A stretch of DNA of 64,000 nt from Anoplopoma fimbria (taxonomy: Eukaryota; Chordata; Actinopteri; Perciformes; Anoplopomatidae): the NCBI RefSeq assembly GCF_027596085.1, contig NC_072465.1, positions 19,400,707 through 19,464,706 on the forward strand, written 5' to 3'. The translations under genes and the position numbers were made by a program. This document shows, in pieces, positions 50,501 to 64,000 of this stretch (position 1 is its first letter; each line of letters starts with the position of its first letter). The notes below the pieces were generated by a model that searched no databases, was not told the DNA's origin, and was given only the letters and a program-made list of their open reading frames with translations.

Positions 50501-53500
50501 AGGCAATTGATGGGCCCGATCAGGTACGGACAATGCTTATTCAGCATCTAGATTACAGGATTATATGAAGCAATATTACTGAGACAATACACGATGAAGT
50601 AAACACTTTTATATATTGAAGCAACTAGGTGAAGGGCAGTTTTCTTCCAGCTCAGTCACATGACAAGATGTGGTCTAAAGAAAAACACAACACTTGTAAA
50701 TAACTGAGATTACTCCAATTTCTGATAAAGAGACTGCGAGATGCAGTTAAAAAGAGTTGGGAAAGCTAGTAAGTGAACCTTGAGACTTAATAAATCAAGA
50801 CTTAACTTCACCCTTCATTTTAAAAGCAGCAGAGTTTCTTGTCGTTTGTACCTACACTCTTTAAGAAACAGTTTTTATGACCTAAGAGTTTTATATTATC
50901 ATAAATACTTGTTGGACATTACGTCTTTCAAACAGTCCTGTGCCATCAATCTGAAGGACAGGATCACCCCGATGATGGTCATCCTCTTCAGTACGTTGTC
51001 TCCACCTAAACAGGTGCATATGAAACATACAGGTCAGCAACAGGTTTGCTGCTGTATGGAGCAGTAAAGCAGAGACAACACTGTGGGTAAATGTTTGAAA
51101 AGTGTCTAACAGCTTACCCGGGTATTTGCACTTGAAATAATTTCTGGGCTCTAAGAAAACGAAAGTGACGCTCTAGAAAACGTGAACAATCTATAAGATT
51201 ATATCATTTGATTTATATTAGCTTTGTAAAAGAGATCCAGAAAACAAATTGAGAACTTAACTAATGTTGAATTTTGTGATTATCGGTACAGAAGAAAAAA
51301 ATAATGGTAGATATGTCTAATAATTTCCTTATTTTTCTTCTTTAAACTCTCTTTTTATTAAAATATTAGCAACAGTTCATCACACAGAGATTTTCCTACC
51401 CTGTCTTTCTCCCACATTGTTTTTAATAACTTAATAAAAATAAAATAAATGTAAGAAGATCATTTGCGAGTACTTTCCCTTCATGTCAATTCCATTGGAT
51501 ATTCTCTCCTGGCTGATAGCATCATAAACAAGGTTTGATATAAAAACACAGTCCATTTCTTCCTTTATTTTACCTTGTTTTTTTCATTTAGTTGGTCTAT
51601 TTGTTTTTCTTGCAACATTGGCGCCAGACAGTACTGATGGTAGTTCCCTCTTCTATCATGTTAGCCTAAATTAAATAAGTGATGTTCAATGGAGTGCTGC
51701 TCTGCCAAAGATGTATGTGTATGTCAGTCATTATAGAAATAATAAGGACTTCTGCTTACAGTGATTCATCATTCCTGTTTTGCTTCATGTTCTCTTTCCT
51801 TCTTTCTCTGTCTCTGTTACAGTCTGTCAAACTGTACTTTGTGCACCGCCGGATCTCCTCCGGTCTGCCTTCAGAACACCTTCACCTTTTATTCATTCCT
51901 TTCCTTTCTAACCCTCTACCTCTTCCTTCACATCTCTTATCACCTCTCGCGTTTCTCTCTCCACTTCTCACCTGACAGCCTCTTCTTAAGAATGGCCATT
52001 TCCTCAGGCTTATCAAAGTTGTTCCTCATCTGCACCAGGATGTCCATGTTCTCAATCACCAGTTTCTGACAGAAGAAAAGGAAGTGAGATAAGTGATAAA
52101 ACCACCTTCAGGTAGGAGTTGTGTCAGAGAGAGGTCAGAGCTGTGACAGATCTGTCTCTCAGTGAGTTCAGAGCTCCTCACTTCAATTATAAGTGTCAAA
52201 GTGTGGAGTCTGACACAGCACAGTAGCAACTGATTTAAAAGAGATACACAGGTTTGACAAGATGAAGGTAGCTTTGAAGCACAAAAATATTTCCAGATAC
52301 TGACACATGAGGAATTGCATGAATTATTGTTATTTAGTTCATTATAATTTGATAGTATGTATCTTGAAGGAAACATTATTTTTACTGTTCAAGTATTACT
52401 TACTGACACAGATTTTTTTACATTATTAAAATATTATACGATGATGTATAAAGAAATGTGTATTATATATAATATTGAAAATATTCTGTCTTGGACATTT
52501 GTACACTTGAGAAGCCACTGCTACACTTACTGTGCACTTACACATCTGTTTGTTATTCAACATAACTAAACAGGTACCTAAATCTTATCATGATTGAGAA
52601 AAACTAGCTAATTAGGTTTAAGCTAGCATCTCAGCTTTTGAATCTACTGTGATTCATCAGCTTTGGTGAAGTAAAGGCGCCTTTAAATCATATATCTAAA
52701 TGTGTTGAATTGTAAATGAATTTATCATATTGATTTTGATGTTAACATCAGTAGCAGATGGACAAACAAAAACCACAAAACTTAAACTCATTTAATTCCT
52801 ATTAGCGGTGGATTGTGAATTAAATGTATTGTCTTAGAATGGACATGAAAGCTGAGAGATCAAGTTTTTGGGTAGATAATGCATTTTCTCTTGTATTCTA
52901 GTAGCCAATCTGCATATTTTAGGTATTTTGAAGGGTCAATAGCAACTCCTTTTTGGGGGTAAAATAATGATGAATTCAAGGCTGCTTGTTTCCTTTAATC
53001 TCAGCTACACTGCTTCTGATGTCACTGCTCTCTGCCTTTGTAGAACAGTATTGTGTCCCCGGTACAGACCAGTAATACTCAAATCAATGTATACCAAGGT
53101 AATTCAGCGTGCCACTGATCTACGTCCATGAAACAAGCCCGTTGCATCATACTGTACCTTCAGCTCACTGACTTGAGAGGTGATGTGCCACATCAGGTTC
53201 TCACTCAGAAACTTCGTGCCATATGGACCAATTAGCTCCGCCAGGGCCTGTAACTCTGCTCAGAAGATGATATGAATAATTTAAGGATTATTATTGAAGG
53301 GAGATGAGGGATCAACAGACGCTTAAATTTAAGTTTTTTAAACAAAATGCACAAAAGAAACATGCTGAATTAACGATAATTGTTTTTGCTACATGCATGG
53401 TGTTTTACATGACTAAAATACAACGCTTGACTCTTCCAGTGACAAAAATATGAAAGATTTGATTTTTGAGTGTAGCTGAATCAATGAGAGAGAGAGAGAG

Positions 53501-56500
53501 ACAACTGCAGCTATTAGACCTTTCACTCAGCTCAACATCTCTGCATGAATATGGATGGATAAGGACGTGCGTGGCTAAAATTGGAGAAGGTTAATGGATT
53601 GGCAAATGAGTCAGTGAGAGGCACGCAGATACCTCACTATGGAGTAAATATAGACAATGATGATGACATTGCGCGGGGGCGTCTATTGAAGTGCTGTGGT
53701 CTCCAAGGTACTGCGTGTGTGCATGCATCTCTATTATGTTTGCATGAGCCAAGGTCTGTTGTGGAGTAGATATTAATACATCCAGAGGTGCACTGCTCGA
53801 ACAAGGCAGCATGTAGGCAGAAGAGGAGGCTGAGTGGTGGATAGACAAGTGATGCCGGAATAGTAAGGATGCAAGGACGAAAGAGCGGGAGAGATGATAA
53901 GCAATACTGAACTTTACATTAGTCAGGCAGTGTCAGAAAAGGCTGCATGGCAGGCAGCATGAAGAAAAACACAACACACCACCACAATAACAAGCTCCAC
54001 ATTCTCTTGAGCAATAAGACTCCCTCTGCATGTGGTGTCAGGAGTAAATGAGATCTGACGTTTTTGAAAAGAGTGAGTCATGTTTTGGATCTGTGGTCCC
54101 GGGATCACTAAACCTTAGAGTACAGGGGGACTTCTTGTGTGTAAAAGCATGTGTCTGCAAAAAGTGAAAATGGAGGGAAGAATCTGTCTTGTTGATGCCT
54201 TTTTGCTCTTCATTCTCATAAAAAAGAATATGTCAAAAACTTCTCTTAGATTACACACACATGACAAAAATTCGTCAAAGTACGTCAATGTAGTGTACAT
54301 CATGGAGTAGTTCATAAAAACGTCCAAAAGTTAGAGTTTTTTACTGTGGATACTAAGCTCTACATGTCATTGATGACTCTCATCTGAATTACATTGAAAG
54401 TCAGTGAATGGCTATATAACCTTCATACTAAGCTAATGTATTATTTATCTCCAATTTCCTTAATCAACTTCATTGTGAAAGACGGTGGTGACAGTACAAA
54501 ATGTGCAATGATTAAGTTCTGGGGTCCGACCTGATATATCAGAAAACTCTTCTGCTCTGAAACTTGGTTCGTTGTCAGTAGGCTGGTTGACGAAGCTGTG
54601 CATCGTGGGACAGTGAACGATGAGGGAGTTGCTGGCCTGACGCAAGAGACTCTCCAGGTACCTGAGGTGCAAAAAAATCAAACAAAACAAAAGCTCCGTT
54701 TGAATTAGGAGTTAAAGTGAGAAACACAGAAAACGGCAGAGAAAGACGGGAACAAAACAGAAAAAGAGAAATAAAGAGGATATGCTTGTGTGTGCTAGAT
54801 ATGCGTTTTAAATGGACACTTGCATACAGTATATAGTTGATACACTTATATGTATTTCACACACCAGTTTGTGTAGATGGTCGTAATAGTCTGCACCCCA
54901 CGTGAGTCCAGTGGCTGTGTTTGCTGCAGCAGCACGTTCTTCACCAGCCGGGTGATGTCCACATTGATGTAGCTGGAGAGGCAGTGCAGGCTGGCTGTAT
55001 AAGCTCTTAACCCTGCCAGGAGGTCTGAGGGACGGGCTATCTCCTCGGTGGTCTGGTTGTAATTGGCCATTCTCACGATGATCCTGGAGAAACATGTTTA
55101 ACCAACGTCACTTATAACCAGGAGTGGGCTGAGGGCGGACAGATGGGGCCTAAAGACGGGTTAAACGAGCCATGGTGGCATGGTACTATACTCTCATTAG
55201 GTCAGCACATTCACTGCTCCAGGGCTTCACTGCAATTTTATTTATTTTCTTATAGGGTCATTCATTCGCTCTCCTTCTCTCCCTGACTAGACTGTATTTA
55301 CGATTTTTTTGCCGTGGAAAGTCCAATCACTGCGAGCGTGCTACTACTCAAGGGCGCTAATTTTAGGGTGACAGGGGAGATAATCATCAGCTAAGACAGG
55401 GAGACTAAACAGAGCATATACACAGAAACATTAGGTTGCCCTGGTACCAATCCCTAATCCAAATAACAGTTAGCATTGAGACGACACAGAGCAAGGGAGT
55501 GACAGGATGGATCTCTTCTCAGGTATTTAAGTGGGTGTAGCTCAGCCTGACATCGAGGAATAAGATAGAAAAGCCGGGTTCATTATAGTGATGGATGAGA
55601 TATTTTAAAAGAGACAGGCTCCAAATTATAAATGTCAGGAGGACAAAAAAAACGGTGTAAATCAGTGGGTGACAATTTGGAAAAAATTGCAGTTTGATAT
55701 GCTTTTGAATCTTTCCAGGTCTCTTTCACATCTTGGTCAAGAGTGTGAAACATTTCGACAGCCTCTTTTCAGCAGGGAGGTCAACCTTCTGAGCACCATG
55801 TATGTGAGCACACAAGCAATCAGTTTGGACATAGAGTCAGCAGTATAAAAACTATTAGGAAATTGTTTTAGTGCACTGAGGAACAATTGTACAGCACATT
55901 TACGCGCTGGCAAGGAAACAATATTACAATGTGTTCCTTTTACAATGGAAACAAGCGCTCATGAAAGTTATTAGCATATTTCTGACAGTAATTGCTGTGA
56001 CATTCAACACCCACAAAAAAAATCCAAATCCCTCTGCTGCACATTAGATATGGGTAGAAAACCCCCCTGCAAATGTCGCCTAAGAGACTTGTTTTACACC
56101 TTCAGGACTCATATCACATCATCCACATTTTTTCAGACAAATATAATAATGCCCCCCCATCCCCACTCATACTCAGAGAGGCGTGTTTCCAGGTGGGAAA
56201 GGAGGAACTCTGTGGGAACGACGATGTGGTCGAAGACGATAAAGTCACTGCAGAGGCTGTAGGAGGAGCACAGCTCTGTCAGCATCAGATGCATCTTGTC
56301 CACACTAGGAGATGAGGGAGAAAGAGAGAGAATGGAGGATGAAGTCTTTAAGACAAATATTTTGACAATGACTGTAGTATGGATGTGCTTTTCTTAGACA
56401 TATAAGGTAATAAAACACGTTAGAGAATTGTAAAACATCTCCAAACTGAGGCAGTTGGGGAGGAAAACTGAGAGGAGGGAGAGGGACAGAATTACTACTC

Positions 56501-59500
56501 TTCAGACTAAATAAGTGAGCTTTCTTACTGTAGCTACATACACAATATGATCAAAACAATTAAAACGTCAACATGATATGTTCTGCCAGTACATTTTTTC
56601 TTATTTTTTAAAAGCTTGATTCAGTACACGTCACCCACTTGAAGGGTAATAAAGTGCAGAAAAAAATAATGCCTTGTCAAAATAATGCCTAGAGCATTTT
56701 AATCCTTTTCTCCTGATGACTTCAGGAAAGAAATGTGTCATTGGTTGAAGGAAATCACTTGGAAATGTCAGCCAATATTAAGGTATTTTTATTAACATGA
56801 ACTGCATTAACCTACTTCAACTTGGCAGAAATGTGCACTGTCAAATATTTTTTTAAATGCAATTCGACTGGAACAAGTTTTGATAATCCTGCATGTCTCC
56901 AGAAATCCGGGACGTATCAATTGCACTCACTTTTCTAAAACGTCTGCCAATTTAGTAGAATTATTGAAAGATCAGGCAGAGAGAGAGAGAGATAAGTAGA
57001 AAAGTGGGGGAACAAAAAGGGAAAGCTGACTTGGTAACGACGGCCCGGTCTTTCCTCAGGCTTTCAGCGCCTGGTTTCTCTTTCTGGACCTCTCCTTTCT
57101 TTGGCACCGGCTTCTTTTGTTTTCTATGGCGAGCTGTGCTGATGGCCTCGGCACAGTGCTTGGCCTGCAGCTGTGGGGTTATCAAGTGGACAGAGATGGA
57201 TGCGGGGAATGAGAGAAGAAGGGGAGAAGGAAGGGAGACAGGAGGAATAATTCAGCCAAGCAAATATTAGGTAGCATACTCCAAGACAAACATGGCAGTT
57301 TTGCATTAATGTTGAAAGCACTCAGTCAGGAACACTTTTCTCATCATTTCCTTAAGGCATTGGAGAAACAACTCCGCATTAATCAACTCCAGAGATTTAG
57401 ACGTATCTTATCTTTTTCTTTTTTTCTTTTTTAATCCTCAAGTATATCTTCTGCCTCCAGCTAAACTCACTAATGCCAAGCTGAGACAAGCTGTGATTAT
57501 ATTTTGGATATGGAGTTTGGTAGAATCAATCTGTGCTAGATCATTTTATATATTTTTTTCAACTGAAAAAGACCTCACCTGGTCATTGAGGTTGCTCTGC
57601 TCAGCACATATCTCTAACACAACATTGCTGGTCTGCTTGGCTATCTGCTCCAGGAAGGTCACACACAGGCGCAGACTCCTCTTCTCCATTGCCTCTGTCT
57701 ACACACACAAACAAGTGCAGTATATGTGAGTATGCACAGAGGACACAGTAAGGCATGTACGAAGGCAACATACACACACACACATACAAAAAGATAGAGG
57801 GCATATTTTCCATTTAGATTTAGTCCACTGTTGAATTTATAGGAACTGCTTTAGATCTGTCCCCCTAAACTGGCAAGCGTTTTAAACTATTAAGAAATTG
57901 ACATGTTGCTGGGATGATGCAGCTGGTGACGTGTGTTACAAAGTGTTAAAAATCTAACTTAATGCAGAGTGTAACCAGTGTGTTTAATGCTTCTTAGACA
58001 ATGCCTATGTTATAGCTTGGTAAGCAAATGACTAAACACTGACCTCTTCTGGGCATAGAGGATGTCCACACTGGCTGAAGTGAGAACAGACAAGTGGGAA
58101 AGCCATGAGGTAACGCTTCATGGTGATCTCCTCACTGCTCTGGGAAAACATCTTCTCAAAGACACGTGGGTAGTAACTATGAAACAAAAGAGAATAAACA
58201 GTTAGGACATTAAAGTATTTAGCCTTGAAGTGAAGAGAAGAGAAGAGAAGAGAAGAGAAGAAGAGAAGAGAAGAGAAAAGAAGAGAAGAGACTGACCCGA
58301 GTATGGACACCTCAGATGTCTCCTGCAGAAGCTCTTCCACACTGTCCACCATTCTGGTGTGAAACTGAATCATGTTCATCACCTTTGCCAAGTCGGGGTA
58401 TTCCCTTAATGGAAGAGGGGCCTTGTTCACACTTGTGTAGGCCTTAAAACAGAAGACAAAGAACTCTAAGTGTGGCTTTCACACTGTTTTACAGTGATAG
58501 GTGAATGTTGTGCAATATTTGATGTGTTGCAACAAACCTCCCTACCTGCAATCTCAACCAGTCCAATCTAAGTGCTCTGAAGTCAAACTCCTCCTTGTTT
58601 TCCACTGCAGGGTAAAATTGAATCCGTCATTATTGAAATGTAACGTTTTATGTTGCATTTAAAACAGAAAACAATATTGGGTCCACATAAATTGCTATAG
58701 TCTGTTTGGATTACCTTGTTTAATTGACAAAGCAGAGAGGGTTGAGACAAATGAAGTCATCAGGATTGACTCCTCTTCTGGACACACATACATGTTCTGC
58801 AGAAGAAAAAAGTTAAATTAATTCCTGCTGTAGAAAGAGATTAAGGGGTGGATTCAGTAATAAAAACATTGATGGCTATCCCCATTCAGACATTGCCTGC
58901 CCCTCAGTTAATAAAGGGAATATGCACAGATTTTACACGACCCCTTCTACTGTATACATTTATATGTACAGGTACCTGTATGGTGTCATTGAGAACCAAA
59001 GCATCGAACTGTGCCAGGTACTGGACGTGGTATCGTTGAACTACATGGTTGTTCTTTGTCATCAGGCCTCTTAACTTCTCCATGTGGAACAGCAGCTCGG
59101 CCATCTGACTGGGGAAAAAAACAGAAAAAGCTAATTAACACCAAGCATATTCACTTTTTATTAAATTTCATAATTAATATTTGTACAAATAAGCCATTGT
59201 AAAATCTCATGTGCACACTTTAGGATACCTGCACCGTGGACAGACATCTTAAGTTGCAGCGAAGGAGAACCTGCTAACTGCCAGATTTTTGCAGACTAAA
59301 ATGACACAGCGTGACCTCCACAGTGGTTTACATCCGCTGCAACTATGACCTACTTGTCAATGTAGTCCTCGGTCGTCTTCATCTTTGGCATATTCTCAGA
59401 GTGTCTGGCAAGCCACAGAATCTCGTCACGGGAAAATGACAGAGCCATAAAGACAAACAAGGCCTTGGGGATTTGATTGGCACACAAAACAGAAAGGAAA

Positions 59501-62500
59501 GAGGAATGTTAGGAAAGAGTCACAGCTAAGATCAGTAAAAATCATGATTACTATAAAACTAAAGGTCATTCAAAATAATCCTCTCTCCTGTCCAAATATT
59601 ATCCAGAGAGGCTGGATCAAATATACTGTTTTTCATGAGTCTAGAATTTCATTTTTTACTTCTAACTTGCACTAATGAACTCATTTAAATTCCTAGGGCA
59701 TAGCTGTTATGCTCTTTAATGTTCTTTTACCTTTGGTCCCAGAAGTCCAGGTTCATCCTCCAGAACTTTATATAATTCCTTTATTGCTCCTCTCAGGAAG
59801 TGCCTCCTCTCTCTGTGCATAGCTCCACTGGTAATAACACAGGAGAGAGAGACATTTGGTTCCCACAGGTCATTTCAAAGTAAATACTCTTCAATGAATA
59901 TTAATGACAAAAGTTTAGTTTCTTGTAAGTCTCACCAGTTGAGTATAACATGCTCACGACATTCCTTGATGTCTGCAACTCGCTTGCTATACCTGATAGA
60001 AGCAAAACATAAACAAATGTGATTAGAAGCTAATTAAGGATCTAAAAATTTAAAGCAGTTTAATTCCAGTGGTCAGGCAATATTGACCTTTTCTAATATG
60101 TGTCATCTTTGCTTTGGTATGTGTTAATTCTGCAGTGGAATCAATTTCTTCTGAAACTCTTGTGAGGAAATACAAATTACTCTTACATAACAACTATACT
60201 ATGATATCTATTTTTTAGTGCATTATATCAACTTCATCATCTTTTTTCTTTTACCTTTTGTCTATACAGTAATCCATTGTCGTCTTCTCCAAATATAAGT
60301 AGTATACTCACTATTGACTATGTTTGTTGTTTGTGATTTTGTAAATTGTTGAAGGATAATTTAAGATTATTTCAGCTGCATATCTAGCACTTGTAGGGAA
60401 ATATACCTTTAAGAAATATAATTTGCTAAACATCTCCACTTAACATTTGCATAGAGTTATTAACATTAATTCACATTCCTTTTATTTATACTCATACTTT
60501 CATTTACAATGAAATCAAGTCATTATCTTTTACATTACCTACTTCAAACACATTGATTAGAAAAACACTGAAGCTTGAGCTGCTAGCAAACTGTTTTAAA
60601 ACAGCATTTCCCCCTAAATTCACCTTAAAGTCATACCTGTAAAGTATCTGTAAGTTAAGGCTGCTGCTGTAGGTACGGTCCAGCTCTTTATATCCAGAAG
60701 GAATAATCAATTAAAGGGTTCAGGACTCTTTGATCCAGAGAGTGATATGAGGATGGTACTTAAGAAGCATTTTAAATTCACTATTCACTTGTTATCTGTC
60801 TGAAATATGAGGGTTCATTATCTCGCACCCATTGCCTATTATTGCTTTTTAAATTTGTATTCATCAAATAGGACTACTTTCCATAATGTAGCAGTGCAGC
60901 GTACCCTTTGATGCTGTCGAAGAGGTCCTCAGAAACCTTGTGTATGTTGAGTATTTCATCTCTGGTTAGGACGAGGTTGAGGCCGCTACGCAGAGCCATC
61001 TTCCACAGCTCCTGGGAGGCCTGGTTTGTATTCAGGCTGCTGTGGCACAACAGGAAACCGACTGCAAGGCGCACAGTCAGCAACATTTAAGAAAAAAATA
61101 TTCCAGCATGTGACAGGGCTCCTGTCATGCCAGGTGTATAAACATTAACTGTTAACATTAAACGTTAACTGGCAATATCTCTGAAGCTAAATCCTCCAAA
61201 GCTAAATTCTTGTACCAGTAATACTGATCTAGAAATACTGTTGTTGTGTGTTCTGCTTATTCAAATACCTTCAAGATGTCTGGAATTGTAAGCTACAATG
61301 TGTGATGTTTATATATTTGTATTAAGTGAACAGAAGGAGGAAGATATCACCAGGATGAGTTATACATACTGATGATCCACCGCTCCATCACCTCCATAGA
61401 CAGGTATTCACATGCCATCTGTGGTGAACGACAAGCATATTAACCTCCAGTAAACACACATTCACTATGCCCTTCCATGTACAAAGCCTGATGCCTGTTT
61501 GATGAAGTAAAATCCTTTCAGTTAAACTACATCAGCATCTTCATTGCTTCTCTGTTCTGGTTCAAACATCACAAGAGAATCAATAGTGTTTGAAAAAACC
61601 TCCTGGAAATATTGCCCATCCTCCCTAAATATGCTTTAAGAAATGCAAAGATGTATATATTTTAAATTGTAGCTATCAGTTTTCTCTACAGACTTTAAAT
61701 GCGGGCCAACTTTTGCATTCAAATATTTATCTGATCATAAGAAATTGTTGCCTGGAGGTCCCTTGCTATGGATGAGAGATTCCTATATAGAGAGGTCACA
61801 GGCAACAGGGATCATATCATTACATCGAAGAAGTCATAATGACTGAATTGTGCCATTGTGTCATTTTCTAAATGATAGCTCTAAAATAGTAGGACATAAG
61901 ACATGTTCACACGTATTGTTATTGCATAATTTGGCTGTGACACCTTCTCTCATTTCTGTGCCTGACATCACTGGAAAAACCATAATCTAGACACCACCAC
62001 TCCTCTCTCTCTTCCTTCCTCCGTCAGAGATAAACACAGGAGGCGAGGTGACGGGAGGGCGGACTCACAGTGTCACAGCAGGCCGGGTCCAGCATGGCAG
62101 CTGGAGCACTGAGCAGGCTGAGGAGCTGGGCGCTCCGCCACTGCTCTGCTGGCAGGTTCCTGCGTGGGTAGACCATCTTCAGAGACAGCAAGGCCGCCGT
62201 CACAGACTGGGAGATGGACAGAGAAAAGGGAAGGAAAACTGTGAGTGAGGATGCTGGAGGGAGGCGGGGAGAGAGGAAGAGGCAAAATGACAGAGAAAGA
62301 GCAAAGAAAGCAACACTTCACAGCACATTATAGCAAAAAAACAAGCTGGAGGCTCAAACGCTGAGGTTGACATGTTTTTGCACAATATATGTAATAATCC
62401 ACCACACAGACCGGTGTTAGTGTCAGTGTTAAAAGTGTAAATAAAAGTGAAGAATCATTTGTATTATTATTGTAAAATGTGTTTGGTGTTGATAGAGCAC

Positions 62501-63827
62501 CTACAAGGCACAGCATCCACATACAACTGACTACTTTGAATGGTTTACACAGAGCTGTGACCTCAACCTCATCTAACAGCTCTGGGATGAACTGAAGCTC
62601 CGACTGCAAGTCAGACCGTATCACAACATCAGAGCCTGTCCTCCCTTATTCTCTTGTGACTGAATGGAAACACATCACTGTGTAGGCTGTTAAAGCCACC
62701 AATCAATAATAATAGGAAAGAGATGTTCAACAATAACATTCAGTATGGGTTCAAGGTTTGGGTGGCGTTGTAGTACAGTACTTACGCCCTAAGGTGCAGT
62801 GATGTGACAAGACAAAACAGGAGTGTGAATCATTTAGCATTTATGTTATGCGTTTAAATATGCATTCATATTTCTACTTGAATTAAACAGAATGTTTTGT
62901 TTGCTCCACTGTGCCAACATCACCGTTTTATCTAAAGCAAGTTATAAACATGTTTATGTAACTTAATAATTTACTGTACCTTTGTGTGAGGGCCAAACTC
63001 CTCTGTGAGCTTCTTCCAAGTATGTTCATACTCCACAAACATCTGGCCGAGCCGCGGGTAGGAGGGGTCGCTGCAGGATTCATCACAGTGTGCAATTAAT
63101 CAAGTGGAAGGAAAATAAGTAGGACAGTATAATGATACAGCACTGCTAATACTGTGTCAGTCTAGCATTACTTAATGGGATCTTACTGATAATAAAAGTG
63201 TTGTTTTTTCTAAAACTACATTGTTTCTTGCAGCTTTTGTTTTTTGTTTGTCGGAAATAATTAAACTGTTTCCTCTCCAGCTGTGAGTGGTGTGCAAGTT
63301 AAATGGGATATTAAAATGTCCAGTATGCGTTTTGTGTTTCCTCCCTTTGGAGTGTATCCATAAATATGCAAAGTGGGCTGACTCAAAATGTCAGAAAACC
63401 ACATGGCTCTCAGAAAAGGTTAGTGGTGAGCTGTCGATGTCTGCAGCAATTAAGATTCTAATTAATTATGAGGATCAGAGAAATAGTCAAATCGATGGAT
63501 GTGGAAACTCGTACTGGCTTTGATTAAAGCGCTTAAGTGGCTTGTATGTTGGAGATAGAGAGCTGCACTTAGCAAATGCAACCTCATTGAATGCTGTCTT
63601 GATCATCAGGGGTGAGTGAATGCACAAAACACGAATCCATCAAATTACTTTGTACATCTGTTATGCAGTTTCATGTTTCCTCACCTGCTCCCATTGGTCA
63701 TCTCATGGGCACAGTTGTACATGCCCACCAGTGCCTTCTTATCATCAATGCGAGAGAGCGTTATGATAACAGACGTGTAGGTGATGATCAGATCCAAGTA
63801 GTTCTTGGTGAAGTCAAAGTTGACTGC
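47390..63827 (-). CDS. nckap1l: NCK-associated protein 1-like (HEM1), WAVE complex subunit, 5'-truncated by the window
   Basis: There are 27 exons, in coding order: 63827-63685, 63070-62980, 62206-62069, 61418-61370, 61061-60905, 59992-59936, 59827-59731, 59463-59354, 59108-58976, 58796-58715, 58604-58546, 58442-58297, 58176-58044, 57698-57579, 57170-57031, 56304-56173, 55083-54865, 54661-54531, 53255-53158, 52065-51972, 51005-50923, 50547-50467, 49583-49490, 49375-49259, 48634-48525, 48042-47953 and 47506-47390 (stop TGA). All phases agree, giving 1006 of about 1,127 residues. Landmarks are [65 protein letters not shown] and [16 protein letters not shown]1 rather than NCKAP1 is indicated by [34 protein letters not shown] and the neighbours. 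The protein pairs with CYFIP in the WAVE regulatory complex, which relays Rac signals to Arp2/3 actin assembly in blood cells. Confidence 0.94.
49672..49738 (+). mobile_element. LINE 3'-tail fragment, + orientation
   Basis: TTTCCCCGCTGCGGGACTAA, TAAAGGA, then (TTATC)n. It is a very short, 5'-truncated insertion in the nckap1l intron between exons 50467 and 49583, and the inverse of the tail at 41253. Confidence 0.7.
57031..57170 (-). CDS. nckap1l: nckap1l exon with lysine-rich linker
   Basis: It encodes [20 protein letters not shown], then [20 protein letters not shown] and DRAVVT. This Lys-rich, low-complexity loop is a known feature of NCKAP1 family proteins between the conserved AKHCA and KDR..VT motifs. 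It ends in phase 2 at AA|GTCAGC. Confidence 0.93.
58177..58296 (-). other. nckap1l: nckap1l 120-nt intron, in frame and without stop codons
   Basis: The intron lies between exon 58442-58297 (..SEVSILG) and exon 58176-58044 ([10 protein letters not shown]..). Its length is a multiple of three, and translation runs through it without a stop, adding 40 mostly hydrophobic and serine residues. Half of it is the (AGAAG)n tract at 58231-58290. Splicing is supported by the family sequence, where the insert is absent. Confidence 0.85.
58231..58290. repeat. (AGAAG)n pentanucleotide repeat
   Basis: About 12 units with a few irregular ones, giving (CTTCT)n in the transcript, starting about 7 bases after the donor of exon 58297. 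Confidence 0.95.
63685..63827 (-). CDS. nckap1l: First visible nckap1l exon
   Basis: It encodes [20 protein letters not shown], then [20 protein letters not shown] and HEMTNGS, and begins in phase 0. In the family this block lies near residue 120, so the start codon and earlier exons are beyond base 64000. No exon is seen between 63828 and 64000. Confidence 0.93.
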
Positions 63828-64000
63828 CTGAAATGAAAAATAAGTGTTGTGTGTTATGTTGTCAGTGGCTCTGAAGTTACTGAAACTGGTCTCACTAGTT
63901 TCACATTTTCACTCCCAACTCGTCAAATACTGAGGTTTGGTCAACTGTCGATACAGCAGAGCTAATATGTAGTTCTAAAAGAAATACATTTTTATCGAAC

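Noticed and set aside
60637..60685. Possible extra nckap1l exon ([17 protein letters not shown]) on the - strand, with AG and GT borders
   Set aside because: Exon 60905 (..FDSIKG) joins exon 59992 ([11 protein letters not shown]..) directly in phase 2, as in the family (..NIRGYNKRI). An insert here has no counterpart in NCKAP1 or HEM1.

Overview
The window is nuclear DNA of a ray-finned fish, most likely a percomorph teleost. It has AT-rich introns, long (GT)n microsatellites, a Tc1-type miniature element, a tRNA-headed SINE with a LINE-type tail, and many degenerate dispersed repeats of kinds familiar from teleost genomes. There are no prokaryotic features. Nearly all long open frames are chance. 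The real coding sequence lies in short exons that I joined by splice sites, reading phase and similarity to known vertebrate proteins recalled from memory.

Three protein-coding genes are present. (1) ppp1r1a (protein phosphatase inhibitor-1) is on the + strand, with six coding exons from 6981 to 18037. Its first coding exon, which should carry the PP1-docking motif, was not found and probably lies upstream of base 1. (2) pde1b (calmodulin-dependent cyclic nucleotide phosphodiesterase 1B) is on the - strand, with 13 shared coding exons from 35807 down to 21939. Alternative 5' ends lie at 37939 (PDE1B2-like) and at 45767/40659 (a candidate long form). (3) nckap1l (HEM1, a WAVE regulatory complex subunit) is on the - strand, with 27 exons from 63827 down to 47390. 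It is cut off at the right edge and lacks roughly the first 120 residues. This order, PPP1R1A-PDE1B-NCKAP1L, is the one known around human PDE1B, and it helps choose these paralogues over the PPP1R1C-PDE1A-NCKAP1 set.

Layout: 1-6980 holds no recognised exon (probably ppp1r1a intron 1, with one MITE-like repeat). 6981-20450 is ppp1r1a and its 3' UTR. 20450-21540 is a short convergent intergenic gap. 21540-45770 is pde1b, whose introns hold most of the repeats, including a degenerate minisatellite of about 2.8 kb split by a probable solo LTR. 45770-46930 is the pde1b 5' flank and nckap1l 3' flank. 46930-64000 is nckap1l, with small introns and few repeats.

The first two genes act in the same pathway: PKA phosphorylates inhibitor-1 to restrain PP1, and PDE1B removes cAMP and cGMP in response to calcium-calmodulin. 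nckap1l works separately in haematopoietic actin assembly. I found no evidence of a wholly new system. The points most worth a second look are Ser-for-Asn changes at two normally invariant PDE positions, a 120-nt nckap1l intron that is in frame and free of stops, the alternative pde1b N-termini, and the minisatellite with its palindrome and LTR.
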